A stretch of DNA of 64,000 nucleotides from Cupriavidus sp. WKF15 (GCF_029278605.1 NZ_CP119573.1:744001-808000); one strand, 5' to 3'; positions 52,981 through 62,207 are shown, numbered from the stretch's first letter. Program-made: numbers and translations. The notes: a model not told the origin generated them from the letters alone.

Positions 52981-55299
52981 TCAGCGTCCGTCCCACTCGT
53001 AGCGAACGCCAACCAGGAACAGGCGCGGCGCGCCGGGCGCGACAAAGCGCTCCACCGGAACCGCGGCGCCAGGCTGCAGCAGCGTTCCACCCGGGAACAG
53101 GTTGTAGCCGGCCTGGCCATAGGTGGCGTAGCGCCGGTCGAACACATTGTCGATGCGGCCGTAGACCTGCCAGCGTGGCGAGAACTGCCAGCTCGCGCGC
53201 AGGTTCAGCAGCAGGTACCCGCCAGTATCGGACAGGCCCGGGTTCTGCGCACTCAGCGCACCGTCCTCGTTGCCGGCGACAGGCCGCGACGATGACACCA
53301 GCAGGTCGCCGCCCACGCTCAGCGTTGCCGTGGCGCGCCAGTCGGCGCCGAGCCTGAAGCTATGCAGTGGGATGCCCGCCATGCGGGTGCCGGGCCGCAC
53401 CATCACGGGCGCGGCGAACGGTGTATGCAGTGCGCCCTGTGCCTGGTAGGTGGCCTGTGTATAGCTGTAGCCCGCGCGCAGGGTAAGGCGTCCGAGGCGC
53501 TGGCGCAGGCCCAGCTCCACCCCCTGGTTGCGGGTCTTGGGGAAATTGGAGAAAAAGCCCAGCGGGCTGAACGGGGAGCGCTGGAACAGGATGTCGTCGC
53601 GATTATCGCTACGGTACAGCGCCAGCGACACCTCGGTGGCATCGGCCGGCTGCCAGCGGCCGCCGAACTCCAGCGTGCGCGTGACCACCTGCCGCAGAAA
53701 CGGGTCCGCCTGCAGGCCGGTGGGCAACTGGCAGGCGTTGGCGGGATCGGCGCAACCGAGTTCGATGGCCGTCGGCATGCGCGTTCCCTGAGAAGCCGAG
53801 CCGAACACCACGAGCCGGTCCAGCAGCCGATGCGTCAGTCCAAGGGACGGATTGAGCCGCGAGTACGTGAAGCCTTCATCCGATTGCGTGGGCAGACTGA
53901 GCAGCGTATGGCGGCGGCCCTGGTTCCAGCGAGCCGCCAACGTCAGGAAGGTCCCTTCGAGCAAGCGGATGGTGTCGGTGGCGAACAGTCCGACAGTGCT
54001 GTCGCGCCCGTCCAGCGCGGCCCGGGTGACTACCGGCGCGCCGGCATCGGCCACGGCATTGCGTGCATCGTCAAAGCTCGCTTGCTGCGTGGTCTGCGTG
54101 TAGTGCGACCGGTTCAGGTCGAGCGCCGCACCCAGCGCGAAGCGGTGCGTGTCGCCGTCATGCGACCATTGCATCGATGCGCCATAGCTGGTCTCTCGCA
54201 CCGTGGCGCTGTTGAGCACGGCATTGGCCGGCGCATCGCCGGCCTCGCATTGCGCGCTGCCGCCCTGGCCCTGGCCCTGGCAGTCGAGTACGGTGTCGAG
54301 GTAGGCGTCGCTGATGTCGCCGCTGTTGGCGCGGGTGCGGGTCTGGCGCAGGTAGAGCGTCAGCTGCAGCTGGTCCTGCGCGTTGAACTGGTGCGCGCCA
54401 TTGAGTGCCACTTGCAGCGACCGCGACCGCGTCACGTCAGGCGCGGTGTAGATGGCGCGGCGGTCGGCGGCATAGAGGCTGTCCGGCGCCAGGCCATTGC
54501 CGGTCAGCCTGCTGTTGCTGCCCAGCACGCTCACGTTCCACTGTGTGCCGCTGGTGGAGCGGCCCAGCTTGAAGAAAAGGTTGCCCAGGTCGCTGTCGGA
54601 ACGGTCGCGCCAGCCGTCCTCGCGCCATCCGGTGCCTGCCATATAGGCATGCCAGCCGTCACCGAGCGCCTTGCCGGCGCTGACATCGAGCCGCGCACGA
54701 CCGTAGCTGCCGACGCTCAGGTCGGCTTCCACCCCGGGGTGGGTCTCGCCGGACTTGGTCTGCAGCGCGATCGCGCCGCCCAGCGTATTGAGCCCATAGA
54801 GCGGATTGCTGCCCGGCACCAGCGTAATGGTGCTGAGCGCGGCCTCGGGGATGGCGGCCCAGTGGATCACGTCGCCCAGCGCCGCGTTCTGACGCACGCC
54901 GTCCAGGTACAGCGACAGTCCCTGCGCTGACCCGAGCGTGGGGGAAAGCCGGTAGCCGCGATAGAGAATGTCCTGGGCGAACGGATTGCCCTGTGCGTCG
55001 TTGACGACCACGCCGGTCATGGTCTCTGCCAGGAAGGCTGGCAGGCTGGGTGCCTTCACGCGTTCCAGGTCGCCGTCTGTCGCGGTTTGCGCATTGCCGG
55101 CAAAGGCCTGGCGCTCAATGGTGAAGCCCGGCAGCGGGGTAGGCGCCACGACGGTGACTTCACGCAGGTTGTGGACCTGGTCGGCCGCCGCTACGTTGTT
55201 GTCTTGCTGCGCTGCCGCAGGCCATGACGCAGGCATTGCCAGGGCACCCAGGCAAGGCACGATCCCGAGCGGACGAGTACGGCAATGGCATCGGGCCAT
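52981..55299 (-). CDS. TonB-dependent outer membrane receptor
   Basis: A 772-residue receptor. The signal peptide covers about 1-30 (MARCHCRTRP to AAAQQ), and a TonB-box-like LREVTVVAP follows. The plug domain contains NPFAQDILYRGYRLSPTLGSAQG, then GSNPLYGLNTLGGAIALQTKSG. The 22-stranded barrel ends in FLVGVRYEWDGR, so the last residue is not Phe. Substrate is unknown; the cluster with a PQQ enzyme and a periplasmic propeller makes a metal or metallophore an idea, not a conclusion. ATG 55299 has AGGGAA upstream; other in-frame starts upstream to 55371 lack family-like sequence. Confidence 0.9.
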   Translation of the reverse strand: MARCHCRTRPLGIVPCLGALAMPASWPAAAQQDNNVAAADQVHNLREVTVVAPTPLPGFTIERQAFAGNAQTATDGDLERVKAPSLPAFLAETMTGVVVNDAQGNPFAQDILYRGYRLSPTLGSAQGLSLYLDGVRQNAALGDVIHWAAIPEAALSTITLVPGSNPLYGLNTLGGAIALQTKSGETHPGVEADLSVGSYGRARLDVSAGKALGDGWHAYMAGTGWREDGWRDRSDSDLGNLFFKLGRSTSGTQWNVSVLGSNSRLTGNGLAPDSLYAADRRAIYTAPDVTRSRSLQVALNGAHQFNAQDQLQLTLYLRQTRTRANSGDISDAYLDTVLDCQGQGQGGSAQCEAGDAPANAVLNSATVRETSYGASMQWSHDGDTHRFALGAALDLNRSHYTQTTQQASFDDARNAVADAGAPVVTRAALDGRDSTVGLFATDTIRLLEGTFLTLAARWNQGRRHTLLSLPTQSDEGFTYSRLNPSLGLTHRLLDRLVVFGSASQGTRMPTAIELGCADPANACQLPTGLQADPFLRQVVTRTLEFGGRWQPADATEVSLALYRSDNRDDILFQRSPFSPLGFFSNFPKTRNQGVELGLRQRLGRLTLRAGYSYTQATYQAQGALHTPFAAPVMVRPGTRMAGIPLHSFRLGADWRATATLSVGGDLLVSSSRPVAGNEDGALSAQNPGLSDTGGYLLLNLRASWQFSPRWQVYGRIDNVFDRRYATYGQAGYNLFPGGTLLQPGAAVPVERFVAPGAPRLFLVGVRYEWDGR

Positions 55300-55513
55300 G
55301 GAGTTCCCTGTCGCGCTGCGTCGCGCGGGCATCGGTTGCGGGCTGGACGTGGATGACTGCGAGTGGCGCAAATGCTACCTAATCTAGTTCAGGGGGCAGG
55401 TACTGCCAAGTTGCGGTGGCTGTCGGTCCGCTGTTTTTTGCCTAGAGTTTTCAGGCGGCCTCGGGTTGCGCCCGGTTGCCGCGTCCCGACTCGCGAATCA
55501 GGAGGAATCGCCG

Positions 55514-56272
55514 ATGCCGACCACCGAAACTGATGTCGATCCCGGCCGCCGTCGCCTGCTTGGCGCCGCTGCCACCGCCATGCTCGCCCTGTCCGTGCCG
55601 AACCTCGGCGCGTGCGCGCAGGGCGGCGGTGCCGGCGGCGGGCAGCCGGTGCGGATCGGCGTGATCGGCTCGGGGCGGATCGGCGGGACGATCGGGGGCT
55701 TGTGGGTGAAATCGGGCCATCCGGTGTTGTTCTCCTCGCGGCATCCCGAGTCGCTGAAGACGCTGGTCGACGAACTGGGTCCGCTGGCGCGCGCGGGCAC
55801 GGTGGCCGACGCCCTGGCATTCTCGGACGTGCTGTTCCTGGCCACGCCTTACAAGGCGCTGCCGGAACTTGGCCAGGAGAACCCCGGCGCCTGGCGGGGC
55901 AAAATCGTGCTGGATGCGACCAATGCCTTCGCCCAGCGGGACGGCGCCATTGCCGACGAGGCACAGCGCAACGGCATCGGCATCACCACGAGCAAATACC
56001 TGGCGGGTGCGCGCGTGGTGCGCGCGTTCAATTTCATGGGCGCGACCAACTTCGCCAGGGAACACCATCGCGAAGGCGAACGCATCGCCGTGCCGATTGC
56101 CGGCGATGACCCGGCCGCGTTGCGCGTGGCGCAGCAGCTCGTGCGCGATGCGGGGTTTGAACCGGTGGTGGTGGGGCCGTTGGCCAGCGCGGACAAGTTC
56201 GCGCCCGGCGGGCCGCTGTTCCGTCAGATCGGCAGCGTGGAGGAAATGCGCAGGAAGATGGAGGCGCAGTAG
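55514..56272 (+). CDS. Exported NADPH-dependent F420 reductase-like protein
   Basis: A 252-residue protein of the NADP/F420-dependent reductase family: IGVIGSGRIGGTIGGLWVK is the Rossmann NADP(H)-binding motif, and FSSRHPESL follows. It has an unusual N-terminus: RRRLLGAAATAMLALSVPNL followed by GAC, a Tat-like twin-Arg start with a lipobox Cys, so it may be exported and lipidated. Cytoplasmic homologues lack this. AGGAGG precedes ATG 55514. It lies just after the divergent TonB receptor gene. Reaction unknown. Confidence 0.8.
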   Translation: MPTTETDVDPGRRRLLGAAATAMLALSVPNLGACAQGGGAGGGQPVRIGVIGSGRIGGTIGGLWVKSGHPVLFSSRHPESLKTLVDELGPLARAGTVADALAFSDVLFLATPYKALPELGQENPGAWRGKIVLDATNAFAQRDGAIADEAQRNGIGITTSKYLAGARVVRAFNFMGATNFAREHHREGERIAVPIAGDDPAALRVAQQLVRDAGFEPVVVGPLASADKFAPGGPLFRQIGSVEEMRRKMEAQ

Positions 56273-56313
56273 GCGAGGCGCCGCCTGGGTTGGCAGGCCG
56301 CGGCGACGAGGGC

Positions 56314-56703
56314 TCAGGGCCGGCGGCGCTCCATGGCCACCATCGATGGCGTGAAGCCAAGCTGGCCGAAGAATGCGGCTTCGGACGAGCGCGCCGCGCG
56401 CAATACCCACGTGATGTCGGGGTCGTTGCCCATGACCTGGCGTACCAGCGCCCGCCCGATGCCCTGGCGGCGATGACTGGGCGCGACCACCACCATGGAC
56501 AGGAAGCCATCGGACACATCATCGCAAAGCGCGCGCGCGAAGCCGATGATTTCGCCCTTGTCGACGGCCACGACCACGTGCTGCGAATTGGCGACAAGGC
56601 GGGCGAAGCGCTCGGCGCTGCCTACGCGGTTGTTCCAGCCGTTGGCGATCAGTAGCTGCCTGGCGGCTTCGACCTCTCCAGGCAACAGATTACGGATTTC
56701 CAT
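56314..56703 (-). CDS. GNAT family N-acetyltransferase
   Basis: A 129-residue acetyltransferase with the acetyl-CoA-binding motif HRRQGIGRALVRQVM preceded by LSMVVVAPS. It is small and typical of the GCN5 superfamily. Substrate unknown. GGGGAG precedes the start. It points toward the F420-like gene on the other strand. Confidence 0.88.
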   Translation of the reverse strand: MEIRNLLPGEVEAARQLLIANGWNNRVGSAERFARLVANSQHVVVAVDKGEIIGFARALCDDVSDGFLSMVVVAPSHRRQGIGRALVRQVMGNDPDITWVLRAARSSEAAFFGQLGFTPSMVAMERRRP

Positions 56704-56893
56704 CGGCGGCTCCCCTAGCAATGCAGCAAAGCATGTACGGCCCTCGCCGCCCCCTGCCAGGGATGCCGCGAGTCGAGTACGGCACGGGAAACCCGGCCGC
56801 GCAATTGGCGGAGTGTAGCGAGCGGGGACAGACACGTCAATTTGCCGGCGCACTTACGCGCTGGCCACGCCGCCGGCGCTGCAGCGCGGTATC

Positions 56894-58381
56894 ATGGCTT
56901 CCATGAACGCCCCGATCTTCTCCTCTGCCCACCCGGCCGATCAGTTGGCCGAATTTTCCGACGCCGATGCGGCGCTGGCACGGATTCGCGAGATCTACAA
57001 CGCTTCGGTCGCCGCCGTGCGCGCGCGCTTCGACGCGTTCGCCAGCGGCAAGCCGCTGCCGTCGGCGGCCCACGCGTGCTACCCGTACCTGGGCATCTCC
57101 GTGAATATCGAGACCATGGTGACCGACAGCCGGCCGTCATGGGGCACGGTGGCCTATCCGGGTGTCTATGGCACCACGGTGACGCGCCCGGACCTGCTTG
57201 CCGATTACTATCGCGACCAGATCGAGCGGCTGATGCGCTACCACCGCGTGCCCGTGGTGGTGGGCCTGAGCCGGCGGCCGATCCCGTTGCCGTTCGTGAT
57301 CGAGGCTTCCACGACCGACATCAGCTACACCCAGGCGCGCGAACTCGAAGTGTCCTTCGTGCTGCCGGAACTGAGCCGCATCGACGATTCCATTGCCAAC
57401 GGCACGTTCGAGCCGGTGCCGGGCGAAGCGTGGCCGCTGTCGCTGTTCCCGGCCGAGCGCGTGGACCTGGCCTTGCAGCGCCTGTACCACTACACCGGCA
57501 CCGCGCCACAGCATTTCCAGCGCTTTGTGCTGTTCACCAACTACCAGCGCTACGTGGACGAATTCATCGCGCTCGGCCGCTCGCTGATGGCCAGCAGCGA
57601 CGGCGGCGGCTATGCGCGCTTCGTCGAACCTGGCGACGTGGTGCAGGAGCTTGGCGCCGCCGAGCCCGACGACGCCGCCCGCCCGCGCGCATTGCCGCAG
57701 ATGCCGGCCTATCATCTGGTGCGGGACGACAAGCTGGGCGTGACGCTGGTCAACATCGGCGTGGGCCCGTCCAATGCCAAGACCATGACCGACCACCTGG
57801 CCGTGCTGCGTCCGCACTGCTGGATGATGGTGGGCCATTGCGGCGGCCTGCGGCGCTCGCAGCAGCTTGGCGACTATGTGCTCGCCCACGCCTATGTGCG
57901 TGACGACCACGTGCTGGACCACGACTTGCCGCCGTGGGTGCCGGTGCCGCCGATCGCGGAGATCCAGGTGGCGCTGCAGGAGGCGGTGGCGCGCGTGACC
58001 GGCCTGTCCGGCGGCGAGATGAAGACGCGCATGCGCACGGGCACGGTGGTGTCGACCGATGATCGCAACTGGGAGCTGAAGTCCAAGGCGCTATATGCGC
58101 GCTTCAACCAGTCGCGCGCGATTGCCATCGACATGGAAAGCGCGACCGTGGCAGCCAACGGCTTCCGCCTGCGCGTGCCCTATGGCACCTTGCTGTGCGT
58201 CTCGGACAAGCCCCTGCACGGCGAGCTGAAGCTGCGCGGCATGGCCAATGCGTTCTATCGCCAGCGAGTCAGCCAGCATATGACCATCGGGCTGGAGGCG
58301 GTTCGCATCCTGCGCGAGAACGGCGTCGAGCAATTGCATTCGCGCAAGCTGCGGAGCTTCGACGAGCCGGCATTCCGTTGA
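56894..58381 (+). CDS. amn: AMP nucleosidase
   Basis: A 495-residue AMP nucleosidase that splits AMP into adenine and ribose 5-phosphate. The N-terminal domain (ACYPYLGISVNIETMVTDSR) is followed by a nucleoside-phosphorylase-like catalytic domain: LVNIGVGPSNAKTMTDHL, WMMVGHCGGLR, and AIDMESATVAANGFRLRVPY, with the conserved Glu in DMES. Length agrees with E. coli Amn. The start is at 56894 or 56903 (MASMNAP); both begin with similar residues. It shares a bidirectional terminator with ompW. Confidence 0.95.
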   Translation: MASMNAPIFSSAHPADQLAEFSDADAALARIREIYNASVAAVRARFDAFASGKPLPSAAHACYPYLGISVNIETMVTDSRPSWGTVAYPGVYGTTVTRPDLLADYYRDQIERLMRYHRVPVVVGLSRRPIPLPFVIEASTTDISYTQARELEVSFVLPELSRIDDSIANGTFEPVPGEAWPLSLFPAERVDLALQRLYHYTGTAPQHFQRFVLFTNYQRYVDEFIALGRSLMASSDGGGYARFVEPGDVVQELGAAEPDDAARPRALPQMPAYHLVRDDKLGVTLVNIGVGPSNAKTMTDHLAVLRPHCWMMVGHCGGLRRSQQLGDYVLAHAYVRDDHVLDHDLPPWVPVPPIAEIQVALQEAVARVTGLSGGEMKTRMRTGTVVSTDDRNWELKSKALYARFNQSRAIAIDMESATVAANGFRLRVPYGTLLCVSDKPLHGELKLRGMANAFYRQRVSQHMTIGLEAVRILRENGVEQLHSRKLRSFDEPAFR

Positions 58382-58420
58382 ATGACTGGCCGGCCCTGTC
58401 CGGCGGACATCGCAGCGATA

Positions 58421-58461
58421 AACGAAAAAGGCCAGCGCCCGATGCGCTGGCCTTTTTCGTT
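58421..58461. terminator. Bidirectional intrinsic terminator
   Basis: A perfect 18-bp stem, AACGAAAAAGGCCAGCGC and its complement, with a 5-base loop CCGAT. A-run and T-run on opposite sides make it work for amn on the plus strand and ompW on the minus strand. Confidence 0.9.
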
Positions 58462-58475
58462 GGGGCAGGGCCCGC

Positions 58476-59126
58476 TCAGAACCGGTAGCCCACGCCCATG
58501 CTGAACAGCCATGGGTCCAGGTTGACCTTGGAGACATTGACGCCGCCGGCCTTCACGTTGCTGGCCAGCCAGACCTTCTTGACGTCGGCGTTCAGGAACC
58601 AGTTCTTGGTCAGCTTGTAGTCCATGCCGATCTGCAGGGCGGGTGCCACGCTCCAGTTGTCGAGCTGCAGCGTATTGCCGGCAATGTCGGCGCCCCAGAT
58701 GCGCGTGAAGTTCAGGCCCGCGCCCACGTATGGCCGGAAGGTGCCTTCCGGCAGGAAGTGGTACTGCACCAGCAGCGTCGGCGGCAGGTGCTTGAAGGTG
58801 CCGATCTTGTTGCCATTGAGGTAGACGTCCTGCTTCTGCGGCACGGTGAGCACCAGTTCCGCGGCGATATTGCGCGTGAAGAAGTAGGTGACGTCGAGTT
58901 CGGGGATCCACTTGTTGTTGACCGTGATCGCGTCCGACGGTACGCCCAGCGCGGGAATGGCATCCGACTTGTCGGCCATGTCGAGGTAGGTGGCGCGCAG
59001 GCGCACCATCCAGTTGCCCTGGGTCTCGCCATCGGCGGCGATGGCGGGCGTGGAAACGGCGCCGAACATGGCAAGCGCGGCGATAGCGGTGCTGGCGACC
59101 CGGGTCCGGAGAGAGATCTTGTTCAT
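58476..59126 (-). CDS. ompW: OmpW family outer membrane protein
   Basis: A 216-residue eight-stranded beta-barrel. The signal peptide (1-30, ends AIAA) is followed by GNWMVRLRATYLDMADKSDA and PELDVTYFFTRNIAAELVLT, and the C-terminal LFSMGVGYRF ends in Phe. OmpW proteins form narrow channels for hydrophobic compounds. The gene is separated from amn by the shared terminator; its promoter should lie upstream in 59127-59300. No ribosome site stands out before the start. Confidence 0.93.
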   Translation of the reverse strand: MNKISLRTRVASTAIAALAMFGAVSTPAIAADGETQGNWMVRLRATYLDMADKSDAIPALGVPSDAITVNNKWIPELDVTYFFTRNIAAELVLTVPQKQDVYLNGNKIGTFKHLPPTLLVQYHFLPEGTFRPYVGAGLNFTRIWGADIAGNTLQLDNWSVAPALQIGMDYKLTKNWFLNADVKKVWLASNVKAGGVNVSKVNLDPWLFSMGVGYRF

Positions 59127-59413
59127 GGTCTATTGCTTTGGTCTGGTAAGAAATCGCAGCCAGTTTGGCCGAGCGGCCCCGGCAGGACATTGACCGAAGA
59201 CAAGCCAGACCCTATCGGCAGTAGGGTCGTCGCAATGGCGCCACAGCGCGGCATGCGCAGTGCGGGCTGGCCCTGGCTGCCCACGATGCGCCTTCTAAAT
59301 ACATGCGGATTTATTCGTGGCGCGGCTGCAGGGCTCGCCTTAACCTTTGCGTCATGCCGCGGTCGCGGCTGGTTCCAGGCATGTCGTGGGCGTCCGCAAG
59401 GGCGTCTTTCCGG

Positions 59414-59446
59414 GTGTGTCCCGTGGGGGCGGGACACACCGGTTTT
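59414..59446 (+). terminator. Hairpin with T-run, possible terminator of an unannotated transcript
   Basis: Stem GTGTGTCCCG/CGGGACACAC with a 6-base loop, followed by CGGTTTTCTTT. No plus-strand gene ends nearby, so it may end a small RNA reading from about 59280, or be a remnant. Confidence 0.5.
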
Positions 59447-59490
59447 CTTTCGTCCTTCGCCGGATTGCGGGAATAGAGAAGAGTTGGAGT

Positions 59491-60133
59491 TTGACGTGCT
59501 TGGCGGGCGCCGCTGTTTCGCCGGCGTAGCCGGCGACTTACTCTTTAGCGACAAAAGGGTAAGCAGAAAAGCGCGTCGCCTGGCGGCTGGCCATCAACGA
59601 TGCGCTCCTTGTTTTCAAGCGGCTTTGGTCTCGCGAAGCTTGGTTGCCCGTTCGGACCTGCTACGCATAGTGATTCAGAACCAGTGCCTGCGATAACCGG
59701 CTCTTGTACGATCCCCATGTAGGGCTCGGGTACAGCGTTCCAATAGCGTCAGCGTGGGACGCCTACGGCTGCGCTGCGCGCATGTCCTAGTCGGTCGGCC
59801 ACCGGCATCAACGTCGCTGGCGCGGCGCTTCTTCCCTTCGCCGTTTCGGTTTTCGGTTCTTCGGTTTTCTCACTGAGCCGCGCGCAGCGCAGCCGTAGGC
59901 GTCCCACCGATGGCGCGGTTAGGAGGGGCCACCAAGTAATCCGGGTTCGCTCATCTGACGCGTCTATCCTGATCATCTACGCGGCAGGCAGTCTGGCTAT
60001 GCCCTGTACCGTCTTCACCACCTCAGGCCGTTCGTCGACCACGAAGACGCGATTTTGCCTACTCTTGCCGCTCGGGCAAAAGTAGGTCGCCGGCTACGCC
60101 GGCGAAACAGCAGCGCCTGCCAAGCACGACAAC
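59491..60133. repeat. Inverted-repeat-bounded intergenic element, copy 2
   Basis: Begins TTGACGTGCTTGGCGGGCGC and ends GCCAAGCACGAC. The core 59575-59797 matches copy 1 (49036-49258). It contains a perfect 26-bp inverted repeat, whose left arm is 59756-59781 and right arm 59880-59905, with the arm core CTACGGCTGCGCTGCGCGC. At the right end a hairpin with CTACTCTTGCC and GGCAAAAGTAG arms lies at 60059-60085. At the left end a hairpin with arms CTTAC and GTAAG lies at 59537-59562. No gene recognised inside. Confidence 0.65.
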
Positions 60134-60494
60134 CCCATCATTACCCATTCCCCACAATCCGGCGAAGAACTTTTTTTTCCGGTCTCGTGCTGCGCCCCCA
60201 TCGAGCCCGGTGGCGATGCACCTCGTTCCTCACCAAGCCCATTGTCCTGATCGACACCGTTGCCAGCCATGGCTCCGGGAATGTCCTCTGAGCCGAAGGA
60301 ACGGGATGGTTGTCGCTCCCTGTGACCCTCAATCGCGCAGAACGCGTCCCCTGCGGGCGCAGCTCTAGGCCAAAGGATGAAGGTTCGCCATATATGTACG
60401 GCGGCGCTCAATCGTCTGGCCGGTACAGCGCCGTCGCCGTTGCGCATAGGCTGGTAGCTCGGGAAAAACAGCACATGACAATGAAGGAATCATC

Positions 60495-61841
60495 ATGAAG
60501 TCTGGAACCTGGCTTAGCGGGCTCGTATGCGCGGCGGCGGCATTCCTCGTAGCGGCGTGCGGGGGAGGGGGCGGAGGGGGCTCGGGCGGTGCGACGCCAG
60601 CGGCGGCGCCTGCCGTCAACTACGCGGCAAAACTGAACATTACCTCGGCCGAGGTTGGCGTTGGCCGTACGGTGACCGTCAGCGCGGTGGCCGTCGACAG
60701 CAATGGCAACGACGTGACAGCCTCGACCAGCTTCGCCTGGACTTCAGTCGATACCGCCGTGGCCTCCGTCGTGGGCAGCACGGCTACGGTCGGCAACGCT
60801 GTGGTCACCGGCGTCAATCCCGGTACGACCAGCGTGCAGGTGGTGGCCACGGTCAGGGCCGCGGACAATTCCACGGTGCAACTGCCGGTGCAGTCCGCGA
60901 CCATTACCGTGGTCCCGGCCTCGGCCACGACCTATAGCCTGTCGGTCCCGAACACCTCGTTATCGATGACCGACGGCCAGACGCTGCCGGTCAAGGTAGC
61001 GCTGGTCGACAACAACGGCAACGACGCATCGGCAAGCGGCAGCGGCTGGACCTGGTCCAGCAGCGGCACCGCGGTACAGGTCACGCCGAACCTGAACAGC
61101 GCGACGCTCAAGGCCAGCAACAGCTCCACGACTGCGGCCGCCACGGCCAGCGTGTCGGTGTCGGTGACGGCCCCGGATGGCCGTCTGCTCGGCGGCGTGA
61201 TCTTCGTCACCGTGCAGAAGAATGGCACCGCGACGTACCGGGTGGTCACCTCGCAGTACGGCGAGCCGGTCAATGCGCTGCAAGTGCTCAGCACCTATCC
61301 GGCCAGGTTCAGCGCGCGCGTGCTGCGCAACGACGACCAGGACGTGACCGCGGACTTCGACGGTACCTGGACATACGTGCCGACGTCGTCGAGCCTGTCG
61401 GCTGCGCAAGACGCGGGTACGCATGACGTGACGGTCAGCACCAGCCTCGCCAAGGGTGTCGGTCCGGTGCAGGGCACGCTCACGGTGACGGCGGTCAGCA
61501 CCAGGTTGGCGGCAAGGCCCACGGCCAGCCTGAGCGTGGTGGAGAACCCCGAATGGGCGCTGATGCCTGATGTCCAGCAGCCGCTTACGCTGCTGATGAT
61601 GATCCCCACGCCCATCCCGGTCACCGTCGGCCTCAAGCACTTCGGCGACGACCAGCCTTCGAGCGCCTGCGCCGGCTGGACCTGGATCCCCGCCGGACCG
61701 GTCACGTTGTCGCCCGGCACCGCTGACAACCAGAAGGTCGTGTCACCGACGGCCACCGGCGACTTCACGCTGACCGTCAGTTGCACCAAGGTCTCGGACG
61801 GCAAGCTGATGACTGCGAAGCTGGTCGGTACCGTCAAGTAG
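60495..61841 (+). CDS. Lipoprotein with bacterial Ig-like domains
   Basis: A 448-residue surface-type lipoprotein. The signal peptide MKSGTWLSGLVCAAAAFLVA ends in lipobox VAAC (Cys22), followed by a polyglycine spacer (GGGGGGGSGG). Then come beta-rich Ig-like repeats: VGVGRTVTVSAVAVDSNGND with FAWTSVDTAVASVVG, a second with MTDGQTLPVKVALVDNNGND, a third at about 220-300, and a Cys-containing C-terminal repeat. The pattern fits BIG2 domains. Gly-rich tethers are common in such proteins. No operon partner is evident. Confidence 0.85.
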   Translation: MKSGTWLSGLVCAAAAFLVAACGGGGGGGSGGATPAAAPAVNYAAKLNITSAEVGVGRTVTVSAVAVDSNGNDVTASTSFAWTSVDTAVASVVGSTATVGNAVVTGVNPGTTSVQVVATVRAADNSTVQLPVQSATITVVPASATTYSLSVPNTSLSMTDGQTLPVKVALVDNNGNDASASGSGWTWSSSGTAVQVTPNLNSATLKASNSSTTAAATASVSVSVTAPDGRLLGGVIFVTVQKNGTATYRVVTSQYGEPVNALQVLSTYPARFSARVLRNDDQDVTADFDGTWTYVPTSSSLSAAQDAGTHDVTVSTSLAKGVGPVQGTLTVTAVSTRLAARPTASLSVVENPEWALMPDVQQPLTLLMMIPTPIPVTVGLKHFGDDQPSSACAGWTWIPAGPVTLSPGTADNQKVVSPTATGDFTLTVSCTKVSDGKLMTAKLVGTVK

Positions 61842-61872
61842 CGAGAACGCGGGCTTGTCGTCCCGCGGCCCG

Positions 61873-61897
61873 GAACGCCCTCCGCAGGAGGGCGTTC
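61873..61897 (+). terminator. Hairpin after the Ig-like lipoprotein gene
   Basis: 11-bp perfect stem GAACGCCCTCC/GGAGGGCGTTC with a 3-base loop, 32 bases after the stop codon. No strong T-run follows. Confidence 0.5.
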
Positions 61898-61935
61898 TGC
61901 GCTTCCGGCGTAACGGAGGGAGTGGCGTGGATGCC

Positions 61936-61956
61936 AAGCGTACCCGTTTCTGCGTG
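61936..61956 (+). repeat. Short dispersed repeat, copy e
   Basis: Matches the 20-bp consensus AGCGTACCCGTTTCTGCGTG, preceded by one more A. Confidence 0.7.
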
Positions 61957-62061
61957 CTTGCCAGGCAGCCGTCCCGGCGCCTTTTCGTTGGCATCGCCAC
62001 GTGCGCTTCTATGTGCCTGCGGAACGCGAGAACATGCAGGCTTGGCCCGCCGCAGGGTGGC

Positions 62062-62082
62062 AAGCGTACCCATTTCTGCGTG
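62062..62082 (+). repeat. Short dispersed repeat, copy f
   Basis: As copy e but with CATTTC in place of CGTTTC. It lies 126 bp after copy e. Confidence 0.7.
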
Positions 62083-62186
62083 CAGGGGCGCAATGGATCC
62101 AGCCCGCTTATGACGCGCGCAATATGGGTCTATGGGGGTACATGCACGAGGTGCAGAGGGCGGTCGCGGACGCGACCAAAGGGTAC

Positions 62187-62207
62187 GAGCGTACCCGTTT
62201 CTGCGTG
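62187..62207 (+). repeat. Short dispersed repeat, copy g
   Basis: Full match to the 20-bp consensus, preceded by G. It lies 125 bp after copy f, giving a near-regular spacing of the three copies. Confidence 0.7.

Larger units (their letters stand above)
59127..60494. other. Long intergenic region with second repeat element
   Basis: About 1.37 kb without a convincing gene. It contains the presumed ompW promoter, a hairpin with T-run at 59414-59446 on the plus strand, the second copy of the ~0.65-kb inverted-repeat element (59491-60133), and the leader of the lipoprotein gene. A plus-strand frame across 58758-59696 is open by chance and reads into the repeat. I see no other gene-like features. 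Confidence 0.55.

Noticed and set aside
58758..59696. Plus-strand frame of 312 codons into repeat element copy 2
   Set aside because: It is mostly antisense to ompW and ends inside the repeat. Its tail also appears in copy 1 only because the DNA is repeated, and no ribosome site fits.
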